Assembly (NCBI GenBank): GCA_026399475.1
Contig: JAPLQY010000014.1
Span: 1-64,000 of the forward strand
Direction of reading: 5' to 3'
Length of the DNA stretch: 64,000 nucleotides
Source of the DNA: Rhodocyclales bacterium
GTDB lineage: Bacteria > Pseudomonadota > Gammaproteobacteria > Burkholderiales > Rhodocyclaceae
The notes beneath the pieces are model-generated. The model saw only the letters and a program-made list of their open reading frames with translations. It was not told the origin of the DNA and made no database searches. The first letter of the stretch is position 1. Each line of letters opens with the position of its first letter. Position numbers and translations under genes: made by a program. Shown one piece after another: positions 9,111 to 17,075 of the stretch.

Positions 9111-10960
9111 TGATGTCGCACACATTCAAATTCTTCCGCGCCGGCGGCTTCGACCAGGTACGCATCGATACCGCTGCCGACCTGCTGGCCCTGAAAGAAC
9201 TCGACCAGAAACTGTGGGTCGCGCTTTCCTGTCCGGTGAAGGGCATCGAGTTCGACACGCGTACGCTGGCGCTGATCGATAGCGACAACGACGGGCATAT
9301 CCGCGCCCCGGAACTGCTGGCCGCAATCGACTGGGCGGCGGCACGCTTGAACGAACCCGGCATCCTGGCGCAGCAACTCGACGGCGTGCCACTCGCTGCG
9401 ATCAAGGATGACGAAGCCAACGCGCCGCTGCTGGGCGCCGCACGCGGCCTGCTGGGCGGCGGACAAAGCCTGATTTCGGTCTATGCCGCGAGTGCCGCCG
9501 AGGCCGATTATGCCGCCCGCGCACTCGCCGCCTGGGAAGCCGCCGGCAGCGCGGCGAAGCCGCTGGGCGAAGCGACCGAAGCCGCCTGCGCCGCGGTCGT
9601 CGCCGTCAAGGAAAAGCTCGACGACTTCTTCGTCCGCTGCCGTCTGGCAGCCTTCGACGCGCGGGCCGGCGAGGCGATGAATGCGTCCGACGATGCGCTG
9701 AAATCCCTGGGTAGTTCTGCACTCTCCTCCGCACACGCCGACATCGCCGCCCTGCCGCTGGCAAGGGTAGGTGCCGGCGCTGCCGTGCCCTTGGGCGCCG
9801 ACATCAACTCGGGCATCAACCCGGCGTGGACTGCGCGTATTGCCGGCTTCCGCGAAGCCGCCGTGGTGCCGCTGCTCGGCGCCCGCCCGGCCCTCACGGA
9901 AAGCGACTGGCTGGCGGTGCAGGATCAACTCGCCGGGTTTGCCGCCTGGCAGGCGGCCAAACCTGCCGGCTTGCCGCCTGAAGCCGAGGCAGTGCGCGAT
10001 CTGGAGCGCCTGGCCCGCTACGTGCGCGATCTGCTGCCGCTGGCCAACAACTTCGTCGCCTTCCGCGATTTCTATACACACCAGGGCAAGGCCACCTTCC
10101 AGATCGGCACGCTGTATCTCGACGGCCGCTCGGCCGAGCTCTGCGTGGCGGTCAATGACGCCGCCAAGCATGCCGCGCTGGCCGGGCTTTCGCGCATCTG
10201 CCTGGTGTATTGCGACTGCGTGCGCAATGGGGAAAAGCTGTCGATCGCCGCCGCCTTCACCGCCGGTGATTCCGATCAGTTGATGGTAGGCCGCAACGGC
10301 GTGTTCTACGACCGCCAGGGACGCGACTGGAACGCCACCATCACCAAGCTGGTCGAGCACCCGATCAGCCTGCGCCAGGCCTTCTGGTCGCCCTACAAGC
10401 GCCTGATGCGCATGGTCGGCGAACAACTGCAGAAGATCGCCGCGAGCAAGGCCGCCGCCGTGGAAGGAAAGCTCGCCGAAACCGCCGTGGGCGTCGGCAA
10501 GAAAGTCGACACGCCGCCAACCGCCACAAAGCCAGCGGCACAGCAGGCCTTCGATGTCGGCAAGTTCGCCGGCATCTTCGCCGCCATCGGCCTCGCCGTC
10601 GGTGCGATAGGAACCGCGCTGGCAGCGGTGTTGACCGGATTGCTCGCCCTCAAGTGGTGGCAGATGCCGCTGGCCATCGGCGGCCTGATGCTGCTGATAT
10701 CCGGCCCGGCCATGGTGCTCGCCTGGTTCAAGCTGAGAAGCCGCAACCTCGGCCCGATCCTCGATGCCAATGGCTGGGCGGTCAATGCGCGCGCGCGCAT
10801 CAACATCCCTTTCGGAACTTCGCTGACACAACTGGCGCAACTCCCCGCAGGCGCCGAACGCGCGCTGACCGACCCGTATGCGGAGAAGGAGCGGCCGTGG
10901 AAGACCTACGCCGTCATCGCCGTCGTGATCTTCGTCGCGCTGGCGTGGTGGACGCGCTGA
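9110..10960 (+). CDS. Large membrane protein of unknown function with an EF-hand-like loop
   Basis: A 616-residue protein of no recognised function. Near residue 62 it has DSDNDGHIRAPELL, which matches the 12-residue EF-hand calcium loop pattern (DxDxDGxIxxxE). The long middle part is Ala-rich, soluble-looking and contains the segment SRICLVYCDCVRNGEKLSIAAAFTAGDSDQLMVGRNGVFYD in pieces suggesting a compact beta domain. The C-terminus has two hydrophobic spans (about 485-540) and a final one (about 594-615). Two start codons, ATG at 9110 and 9113, both follow AAGGAG. Coupling to the hydrolase upstream suggests co-expression; no partner reveals its role. Confidence 0.8.
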   Translation: MMSHTFKFFRAGGFDQVRIDTAADLLALKELDQKLWVALSCPVKGIEFDTRTLALIDSDNDGHIRAPELLAAIDWAAARLNEPGILAQQLDGVPLAAIKDDEANAPLLGAARGLLGGGQSLISVYAASAAEADYAARALAAWEAAGSAAKPLGEATEAACAAVVAVKEKLDDFFVRCRLAAFDARAGEAMNASDDALKSLGSSALSSAHADIAALPLARVGAGAAVPLGADINSGINPAWTARIAGFREAAVVPLLGARPALTESDWLAVQDQLAGFAAWQAAKPAGLPPEAEAVRDLERLARYVRDLLPLANNFVAFRDFYTHQGKATFQIGTLYLDGRSAELCVAVNDAAKHAALAGLSRICLVYCDCVRNGEKLSIAAAFTAGDSDQLMVGRNGVFYDRQGRDWNATITKLVEHPISLRQAFWSPYKRLMRMVGEQLQKIAASKAAAVEGKLAETAVGVGKKVDTPPTATKPAAQQAFDVGKFAGIFAAIGLAVGAIGTALAAVLTGLLALKWWQMPLAIGGLMLLISGPAMVLAWFKLRSRNLGPILDANGWAVNARARINIPFGTSLTQLAQLPAGAERALTDPYAEKERPWKTYAVIAVVIFVALAWWTR

Positions 10961-10964
10961 GCGT

Positions 10965-11183
10965 CTAAGCCACGTCCGGGCTGTCGCCCGGCTCGATAGT
11001 CGGAGCTGGCGCAACGGCGAGCAGGTCCGCCACGCGCGCGCCGGCCTGCTTGGCGAGAGCCGGGTTGGCCAGCCAAAACTGAATAAAGAATTCCCGCATC
11101 TGTTCAGATTGTTCCAGACGCGCAAGCATGAGTTCCTGCGGGATCGAAACAATCGGTTGGGTCGTTTCAGGCGTTCGGTTCAT
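10965..11183 (-). CDS. Small hypothetical protein
   Basis: A 72-residue reading frame with no recognisable domain. It is Ala/Pro-rich at the end and contains an amphipathic helix-like middle (QMREFFIQFWLANPALAK). It starts 27 bases after the ParE-like toxin stop codon on the same strand and converges with the membrane protein, so it might be the last gene of the ParD-ParE unit. No strong Shine-Dalgarno site is visible before the ATG. Confidence 0.45.
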   Translation of the reverse strand: MNRTPETTQPIVSIPQELMLARLEQSEQMREFFIQFWLANPALAKQAGARVADLLAVAPAPTIEPGDSPDVA

Positions 11184-11210
11184 CCATCCGATGTCGGTAT
11201 TGCTGAAACA

Positions 11211-11501
11211 CTAGGGCAATTGCTCCGGCCATAGGCGCGAGGTATGCACCACCGCCAGAATATGCACCGCCGAATCCGCCAACCGGTAAGCCACGATGTA
11301 CGGATATTGGCGAATCACCAACTCGCGAGTTCCTTCCAGCCGCCCCGACCGGCCGAGGCGTGGGTGATCTTTCAGAATATCCACGCTCTCGCGAATATTC
11401 TTGATGACGCGACGCGCCGCGGCGGGATTGTCGCGGGCAATGTAAGCGTGGATTCCTCGCAGATCGGCGAGCGCTTCCTTGAGCCAGAAAACAGCGGTCA
11501 T
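11211..11501 (-). CDS. parE: RelE/ParE superfamily toxin
   Basis: A 96-residue protein with the ParE/RelE fold signature: N-terminal helices (WLKEALADLRGIHAYIA, DNPAAARRVIKNI), a PRLGRSG turn, the strand RELVIRQYPYIVAYR, and the C-terminal VVHTSRLWPE, which resembles the conserved end of ParE toxins. ParE proteins inhibit gyrase and RelE proteins cleave mRNA at the ribosome; the sequence resembles ParE more. Its ATG overlaps the stop codon of the antitoxin gene by four bases, the normal antitoxin-first arrangement. Confidence 0.85.
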   Translation of the reverse strand: MTAVFWLKEALADLRGIHAYIARDNPAAARRVIKNIRESVDILKDHPRLGRSGRLEGTRELVIRQYPYIVAYRLADSAVHILAVVHTSRLWPEQLP

Positions 11502-11722
11502 TCGCCGTGTTCGGAGAAGAACCGGGCGACCTCCGCTTCGCTGGCGAATTCGCCGCGATCCGCAGCGGCGACGCGTGCCGCCAGGATCTCCGCATAGCGG
11601 CGATCCGCCGCGAGATAACCGGTCAGCGCCTCGTTGATGATCTCGGCTTCACTGCGATGAGTCGCTTCCGCAAGTTCATGAAAGCGATCCAGCACTTCGG
11701 GGGCAACGACGACCTGGTTCAT
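11498..11722 (-). CDS. parD: ParD/CopG-like antitoxin
   Basis: A 74-residue protein beginning MNQVVVAPEVLDRFHELAEATHRSEAEIINEALTGY in segments, typical of a short beta strand plus ribbon-helix-helix DNA-binding fold, followed by an acidic C-terminal toxin-binding tail (ASEAEVARFFSEHGE). It overlaps the downstream toxin gene by four bases. Such antitoxins normally repress their own promoter, here in the 38 bases or so before the ATG or within the neighbouring gene end. Confidence 0.8.
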   Translation of the reverse strand: MNQVVVAPEVLDRFHELAEATHRSEAEIINEALTGYLAADRRYAEILAARVAAADRGEFASEAEVARFFSEHGE

Positions 11723-11760
11723 GATTGGCTACTCCTTGCGTGCAACGACAAGGCACTACC

Positions 11761-14700
11761 TTACCCCATCCACCGTCCGTCGTCCAAGCGGCGGGCGCGG
11801 CCGAGGGCTTCGAGGGCGGCGAGGATATCGGGCAGGCGGGATTTCCAGCGGCCCTTGCCGGTGAAGTTGGCGGCGAGCTGGGCTTGGGTTTGCGCGGCGG
11901 GTGAGTCGGCGAGGATTCTCGCAACGGCGGCCAGTTGCTCGGGCAGGGTGGGCGGCCAGGGCAAGGGAGCCGCCGTGGCGCCGATGCCGCCCGCCTCTGC
12001 AGGAGCGGGCTTGCCCACGATACCGCCGCTCGCGACCAAGGTCGCTCCTGCAAGAGCGGCCTGGGCGTTGGGGTTCTGGAATTCGGGTCGCAGCCAGCGG
12101 ATGTGGCCTTGCGCTTCCTCGGCGCGGCGCTGGGTGTTGAGGGCAACGAGGCGTTCGAGCAGGGTTTGCTCGTCCGGCTGATCGCTCCAGCCATAGGCTT
12201 CGAGCACGGCGGCGTCGAGTTCGTCGTGCAGTTGCCTGAGCACGGCAACTATGCCTTTGTCGTGGATCGGCTTTTCCTTGGCCGTCAGATCAGTGCCGGT
12301 CTTCAGCTTTTCCAGCACGTTGTAGAGGCCGGTCAGCGTCAGCTCGGCATGCGTTGCCAGCACGCGTTTGCGATGAGCGTCGATCTGTTCGGCGAGGTCG
12401 CGGATGCGGGCTTGTTGCTCGGCAGTGGCGACGGGAAAGGGGAAAGTCTCGAAGCAGCGGGATTTGTTGTAGCGCGGGTCGTTGCCCACGCCGAGCCGCC
12501 CACCGGCTGCGAGCGCCCAGACCACATGGACGCGGCTCGACAGCACGCCGAGCCAATACGCATCATCGAGCGCGATAGCAATCAGCATGTTGTCCGGCGC
12601 AATTGTCGCGTCGAGAAACTGGAAGACGCGATGCTTGGCAGTTTCGACCGTAGCGATGTAGCGCGGCAGGCCGGCCAAGGTTGCTCGCATGACTTTGCGC
12701 GGCTCGCCGAACGTCCACCAATTGTCGCGGTAGCTGGCGCGGTTGTTGTGGTCGCGATCTGGCTTCACCCGCTCCAGCACCCATTGGTAGGTCGCCGGCC
12801 AGCGGCGGCGCACTTCGTCGGCGTCATGGCCGTAGAGGTCGATCACGCTGACACCGCGCGGCCGGTCGGTGAGGTCGCGGCCGTTGCGATAAGGTTTGAT
12901 CGGCGCGTCGGCTTCGAGGCGAGCCGCCTCTTCCGGCATAACGATAAAACCCGCGCCAAACAACTGGACGCCGCGATTGGCGAGGTTTTCGTTCGCCCGC
13001 AAAGCCTGTGCCGCCGAAACGTTGGCGCCGATGGTTAAGTCGGCGTGAATCGTGCCGCTGCGCTCGACCAATTCCACGTCCAAGCCTTCGCCCTTGCCTT
13101 CGCGCTCGGCGGTCACATTACACAGCCGGCCTTCGCCCGCACCGGGCGCGGCGACGGTCATAGCGATGCGCACGGCAGCGCCATCGGCACTGTCCACCCA
13201 CGGGTGGTCGGGAACGGCGAAAGCCAGGTGTAAGCCCTGGTCGAGCGCGCCCTGCACCACACGACGATTGAAAGTCTGCCGCAGCGAATTGGTGGTGATG
13301 AAGCCGAAGCGTGCCAGCCTGCCTTGCGCGACGAGTTGCGCGGCGTGGTGCCACCAGAACATGACGAAGTCGGCCGACTCGGGCACCGCCGGCCACGCCC
13401 CGCGCAGCGCATCGACATAGCCATCGCCCAGCGCCTGACGCATGGTCGAGGCACCAATGAAGGGCGGATTGCCGACCACCACGTCGGCCGCCGGCCATTC
13501 GGCGGGGCGCGGATTGCGATAGCTTTCCAGCGGCACGCGGGCGCTTTCATCCGGCACCTGCTCGCCGGTGACGGGATGCGTCTTCGTCGTACGGCCATCC
13601 CAGCGGCTGACGGGTATGCCCTTGTCGTCCATCACGTAGTCGATGCCGTCATGGGCGAGCACGGCATCGCGGCATTCGATGTTGCGGAAGTCGCGCAGCA
13701 CCGGGTTCGGCAGGCTGGCGCCGGCATTGCCCTTGCTGATTCTGAAATGCCATTGCAGGTAGCCGATCCACAGCACCAGTTCGGCAATCGCCGCGGCGCG
13801 CGGGTTGAGTTCGAGGCCGAGGAACTGGTGCGGATCGACGCTCAATCCTTCGATTTCGAACTGCGCCTGGCCGTGGCCGATGTCGTGCAACTGGTTGAGC
13901 ACTTCGCCTTCGAGGCGCTTGAGGTGTTCAAGCGCGACGTACAAGAAATTGCCGCTGCCGCAGGCCGGATCGAGCACGCGCAAGGAACACAGGCGATGGT
14001 GGAAGGCGCGGATTTCAGCGATGGCCTCCTTCTGCTTTCCTTCGCTGGCGAGCAGCACGGCGGCGCCCTGCACATAGGCCCAGCTCTGGCGCAAGGGCTC
14101 GATCACGGTGGGCTGCACCAGGCGGTCGACGTAGGCGCGCGGCGTGTAGTGGGCGCCGAGCGCGTGGCGCTCCAGCGGGTTGAGCGCGCGTTCGAGCAGG
14201 GTGCCGAATATGGCGGGTTCGACCAGCGTCCAATCGGCTTTCGCGGCTTCGAGCAGCAGGGCGATTTGCGCCTTGGTCAAGGGCAACACGTTGGGTTGCT
14301 TGAACAGCTTGCCGTTGAAGCGCGGCAGGATCTTGCGCAGCACGACCGAATAGCCGCCGACATCCATCTCCTTCCACAGCGCGCCGATCAGCGGCACAAA
14401 CTGCGCGGTGTCGTCTTTCAGGCTTTGCAGCAGTTCGCGGAAACTGCCTTGCGGAATCAGCCCGACGTCTTCGGCAAACATGCTGAACAGGCAGCGGGTG
14501 AGGAAGCCGGCGACGGTTTCGGCGGCGTGGCCCGCCTGCTCCAATGACTTGGCGACTTCGGCCAGATGCGCGGCAATCTCGCGCGTGACTTTGGCGGTGG
14601 CGGTGGCAGGGTCGAGGCTGAGCGGGTCGAGCCAGACGGCCTTGATCCGCTGGCGAACGGCTTCGTCGCGCAGATCGGCCAGCCGGATGCGATGCGAACG

Positions 14701-15165
14701 CGGATCGGGGAAAGGCGTGTAGGTGGCGCCGCTGCGCGAGAACTCGGCATACAGCTCGATGACGTTGCCGACATCGACCACGATCAGGAAGGGCGGGCGG
14801 CCTTCCTCCGCCGGCAGGGCGCGGGCGTAGTTCTCGGCCTGGCTGCGGGCGCGCAGCAGGGCGGCATCGAAGACCTTGCCCTGCCCCTCATCGAGCCGGG
14901 TCTGCTTGGCTTCGAGGATGAACGTCGCGCGTCGATAGCAGTCGATGTAGCCGTTCGAGCTGGAGCCGTCGCCATGGCGAAATACGACGCGGCGCTCGAA
15001 GACGTAGGCGTTCTCTCCCGCCTCGGCCTGCGCGGGTTCGGGCTTGGGCAGGCCGAGCAGTTCGCATAGTTCGGTGATGAACAGCTGGTAGTTGGCGCGC
15101 TCACTGCCACCGGCGGCTTGCCAGCGAACAATGAAGGCTTCAACAGCGACGGGCGCAGCGCTCAT
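11761..15165 (-). CDS. Single-chain restriction-modification enzyme (type IIL/MmeI-like)
   Basis: An 1134-residue protein combining restriction and methylation. The N-terminus has a PD-(D/E)xK-type nuclease core, Asp75 and Glu85-Ala-Lys87, in the segment [16 protein letters not shown]. The central N6-adenine methyltransferase has motif [12 protein letters not shown] near residue 400 and motif IV NPPF near 567. The C-terminal part is a probable target-recognition region. Such enzymes modify one strand of an asymmetric site and cut unmodified DNA. The ATG at 15165 overlaps the vapC stop codon (ATGA), so it is translated as the third gene of a vapB-vapC-RM operon. About residues 1038-1056 are encoded by a REP-like palindrome. 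It may alternatively be only a methyltransferase if the nuclease is inactive. Confidence 0.88.
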   Translation of the reverse strand: MSAAPVAVEAFIVRWQAAGGSERANYQLFITELCELLGLPKPEPAQAEAGENAYVFERRVVFRHGDGSSSNGYIDCYRRATFILEAKQTRLDEGQGKVFDAALLRARSQAENYARALPAEEGRPPFLIVVDVGNVIELYAEFSRSGATYTPFPDPRSHRIRLADLRDEAVRQRIKAVWLDPLSLDPATATAKVTREIAAHLAEVAKSLEQAGHAAETVAGFLTRCLFSMFAEDVGLIPQGSFRELLQSLKDDTAQFVPLIGALWKEMDVGGYSVVLRKILPRFNGKLFKQPNVLPLTKAQIALLLEAAKADWTLVEPAIFGTLLERALNPLERHALGAHYTPRAYVDRLVQPTVIEPLRQSWAYVQGAAVLLASEGKQKEAIAEIRAFHHRLCSLRVLDPACGSGNFLYVALEHLKRLEGEVLNQLHDIGHGQAQFEIEGLSVDPHQFLGLELNPRAAAIAELVLWIGYLQWHFRISKGNAGASLPNPVLRDFRNIECRDAVLAHDGIDYVMDDKGIPVSRWDGRTTKTHPVTGEQVPDESARVPLESYRNPRPAEWPAADVVVGNPPFIGASTMRQALGDGYVDALRGAWPAVPESADFVMFWWHHAAQLVAQGRLARFGFITTNSLRQTFNRRVVQGALDQGLHLAFAVPDHPWVDSADGAAVRIAMTVAAPGAGEGRLCNVTAEREGKGEGLDVELVERSGTIHADLTIGANVSAAQALRANENLANRGVQLFGAGFIVMPEEAARLEADAPIKPYRNGRDLTDRPRGVSVIDLYGHDADEVRRRWPATYQWVLERVKPDRDHNNRASYRDNWWTFGEPRKVMRATLAGLPRYIATVETAKHRVFQFLDATIAPDNMLIAIALDDAYWLGVLSSRVHVVWALAAGGRLGVGNDPRYNKSRCFETFPFPVATAEQQARIRDLAEQIDAHRKRVLATHAELTLTGLYNVLEKLKTGTDLTAKEKPIHDKGIVAVLRQLHDELDAAVLEAYGWSDQPDEQTLLERLVALNTQRRAEEAQGHIRWLRPEFQNPNAQAALAGATLVASGGIVGKPAPAEAGGIGATAAPLPWPPTLPEQLAAVARILADSPAAQTQAQLAANFTGKGRWKSRLPDILAALEALGRARRLDDGRWMG
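11998..12052. repeat. REP-like palindrome inside the restriction-modification gene
   Basis: Outer arms TGCAGGAGC (11998-12006) and GCTCCTGCA (12044-12052) enclose two smaller hairpins, GGGC-TT-GCCC (12007-12016) and GCGACC-AA-GGTCGC (12032-12045). The arms resemble the REP element after phaC at 585-632. It is read in frame and supplies a Gly/Ala/Pro-rich linker between the recognition region and the C-terminal domain. Confidence 0.75.
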
Positions 15166-15563
15166 CGGGCCGGACACAAGGCAACCGCCGGAAACGCTTC
15201 GGCGCGTTTCGCCTTGCTTACGAAATCCTTGTCGAAAGTCATCAGCGTGGCCGTGGCGGGCGACAGGCTCAGATGCAGCGCATCGGCAAAGTCCAATCCC
15301 TGCTCGAACCACTGCACGGTACGATACAGCGCCGCCTCATTGGGCAAGCGCATGTTGGGCAGCCCCAGCACATGACGTAGCGCGACGGCGATCTCGGCGC
15401 GGGAACAATCGCTGCACTCCAGTACCCAGACGAGTTCAAGAATGATGGTGGCGGTAACGGTGACTTGCGGGGAAGATTCCAACAAGCGCGCAGCGCGCTT
15501 TGCCTGCGCGACATCGTCGTTGAGCAGATAGCGCAGCAGAAGGTTGGTGTCGAGGACAATCAT
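15162..15563 (-). CDS. vapC: VapC family PIN-domain ribonuclease toxin
   Basis: A 133-residue PIN toxin with acidic residues in MIVLDTN (Asp5), the ILELVWVL helix (Glu), [10 protein letters not shown] (Asp) and TFDKDF (Asp), the set that binds Mg at the active site. VapC enzymes cleave specific RNAs, often tRNA or rRNA. It is preceded by its antitoxin gene with seven bases between, and its stop codon overlaps the start of the restriction-modification gene by four bases. That coupling means toxin and RM enzyme are made from the same mRNA. Confidence 0.9.
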   Translation of the reverse strand: MIVLDTNLLLRYLLNDDVAQAKRAARLLESSPQVTVTATIILELVWVLECSDCSRAEIAVALRHVLGLPNMRLPNEAALYRTVQWFEQGLDFADALHLSLSPATATLMTFDKDFVSKAKRAEAFPAVALCPAR

Positions 15564-15570
15564 GGCCGTA

Positions 15571-15837
15571 TCACCTTGCTGAATTTTTCAGTTTCAGCAG
15601 TTCGCCTACGGCGCGCTTGATCTCGACTTGCGCTGGAGCCTTGCGCCCGGGCTTTGCCAGAAGGCCGACACCGGCCGCGATATCGGTGCGTGCAAAACGT
15701 TGTTCGGCCTGGCGCAAATGAATCTCGTCGCCCTCGGCGAAAATCGCCAACTCGCTGCCGGCCTCGATGTGAAACGCCGACCGCAATTGCCGCGGAATGA
15801 CGATCTGGCCCTTGCTGGAAACCCGTACCGTAGTCAT
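15571..15837 (-). CDS. vapB: VapB/AbrB family antitoxin
   Basis: An 88-residue protein with the swapped-hairpin AbrB DNA-binding signature VSSKGQIVIPRQLR near residues 7-20, followed by a basic C-terminal tail that should bind VapC. It is the first gene of the vapB-vapC-RM unit and probably autoregulates the whole operon, including the restriction enzyme. The upstream gap to the oxidoreductase gene is about 110 bases. Confidence 0.9.
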   Translation of the reverse strand: MTTVRVSSKGQIVIPRQLRSAFHIEAGSELAIFAEGDEIHLRQAEQRFARTDIAAGVGLLAKPGRKAPAQVEIKRAVGELLKLKNSAR

Positions 15838-15946
15838 GTCAACTCCATAAGTAAGACGTGGTAAGACGGATCATAGCAGAACTGGGGAAAGGCGGAATTC
15901 GGCTTGCCGCCTGGCATCCGCGCGCGTGCGCCGCTTCCCGCACCAA

Positions 15947-16897
15947 TCAGGCATCCATCCGCACGCACAGCTTGCCGTGCACCCGGCCTTGCTCCATTCG
16001 CTGCTGGGCGGCGGCCACCTGCGTCATGTCCACGGTTTCCTGGACATGCGGGACGATCACGCCTGAGGCGGCCAACTGGGCGAGTTGTCGCAGTTGCGCA
16101 CTGGTGGTCTTGAGCATGAAGGGCACGCAGCGCTGCCGCGAACCGAGGCGTGCCGCCAGCGCAGCCCAATAGAGTTCCGGCCGCGGCATGGTATTGATGT
16201 ATATCCCCGCGGGCTGCAGGCGCGGCCTGGCGATCGCAAACGATGCGACGGCGGCCGCATCGAAGATGACGTCGTACTGCCGATCGATCGTGGTCCAGTC
16301 GGCGGACTTGTAGTCGATCACCTGCTCGGCGCCCAGCAAACGCACGTAGTCGATGTTCTGCGTGCCGCACACCCCGGTGATACGGGCGCCGATCGAGCGG
16401 GCGATCTGCACCGCGGCGGAACCCACTGCGCCCGAAGCGCCGGTAATCAGCACCGACTGGTCGCGCCTGATCCGTGCGACATCGGTCAGTGCCTGCAAGG
16501 CAGTGCCCGCTGCCACCGGCAAACTGGCGGCCGCCTCATCACTGACGGCGTCAGGCGTCGGCGCGACAAGATCGGTGGTCAGGGCCACAAACTGTGCGCA
16601 GGACCCCTGCCCGCCCAGCGGCGCCACCGAGCCAAAAACCCGTTGCCCGACTGCGTAGCCCTGAACTCCGGCGCCGAGCCCGGTGATCACGCCGGCGAAA
16701 TCCTTGCCGGTGATTGCCGGGCGCCGCGGGCGCCCGATCAGGCGCAACATGCCGCTGCGCAGCTTGAAATCAACCGGATTGAGGCTGGCCAGTGTGACGC
16801 GAACCAGCACTTCGCCGCGCCCGGGCCGAGGCACCGGAAGCTCTCGCACCGTCAGGACCGATGCCTCGCCGAAGCGATCGTACATGACTGCTCGCAT
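15947..16897 (-). CDS. NADP-dependent alcohol dehydrogenase/quinone oxidoreductase family protein
   Basis: A 316-residue medium-chain dehydrogenase/reductase. It starts MRAVMYDRFGEASVLTVREL, has the GroES-like N-terminal domain and a Rossmann domain with ITGASGAVGSAAVQIAR near residue 145. Zinc-binding cysteines are not evident, which fits the zinc-free QOR branch. It probably reduces quinones or enones using NADPH; the physiological substrate is unknown. The ATG at 16897 is chosen because upstream in-frame sequence to 17128 is not family-like. It is divergent from the Pat-like gene. Confidence 0.88.
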   Translation of the reverse strand: MRAVMYDRFGEASVLTVRELPVPRPGRGEVLVRVTLASLNPVDFKLRSGMLRLIGRPRRPAITGKDFAGVITGLGAGVQGYAVGQRVFGSVAPLGGQGSCAQFVALTTDLVAPTPDAVSDEAAASLPVAAGTALQALTDVARIRRDQSVLITGASGAVGSAAVQIARSIGARITGVCGTQNIDYVRLLGAEQVIDYKSADWTTIDRQYDVIFDAAAVASFAIARPRLQPAGIYINTMPRPELYWAALAARLGSRQRCVPFMLKTTSAQLRQLAQLAASGVIVPHVQETVDMTQVAAAQQRMEQGRVHGKLCVRMDA

Positions 16898-17046
16898 ACA
16901 CTTCTCCAGATCCGGCAAGAGGCCTATTGAACCACACCGGGCCGTGGCAGACGTTGTGCTTGAGGCGGGGCGGCCATGCTGTGGCACAATGACTGGCGTG
17001 CTGCGTTGCAGCAGCGCGCGCAGACTCAACATCACCCGCATAACGT

Positions 17047-17065
17047 CCCCTGCCTGGCGCAGGGG
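17047..17065 (+). promoter_or_regulatory. Hairpin covering the ribosome-binding site of the Pat-like gene
   Basis: CCCCTGC (17047-17053) pairs exactly with GCAGGGG (17059-17065) across a five-base loop. The 3' arm contains the AGGGG Shine-Dalgarno sequence, ten bases before the ATG at 17076, so folding would hide the ribosome site. Confidence 0.5.
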
Positions 17066-17075
17066 AATAAAAATA

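Noticed and set aside
8972-11152. Long minus-strand frame (726 codons) opposite the MBL-fold gene and the EF-hand-like membrane protein
   Set aside because: The plus strand carries a metal-binding hydrolase and a protein with clear membrane spans, whereas the antisense product is low-complexity Gly/Arg/Gln-rich without domains.
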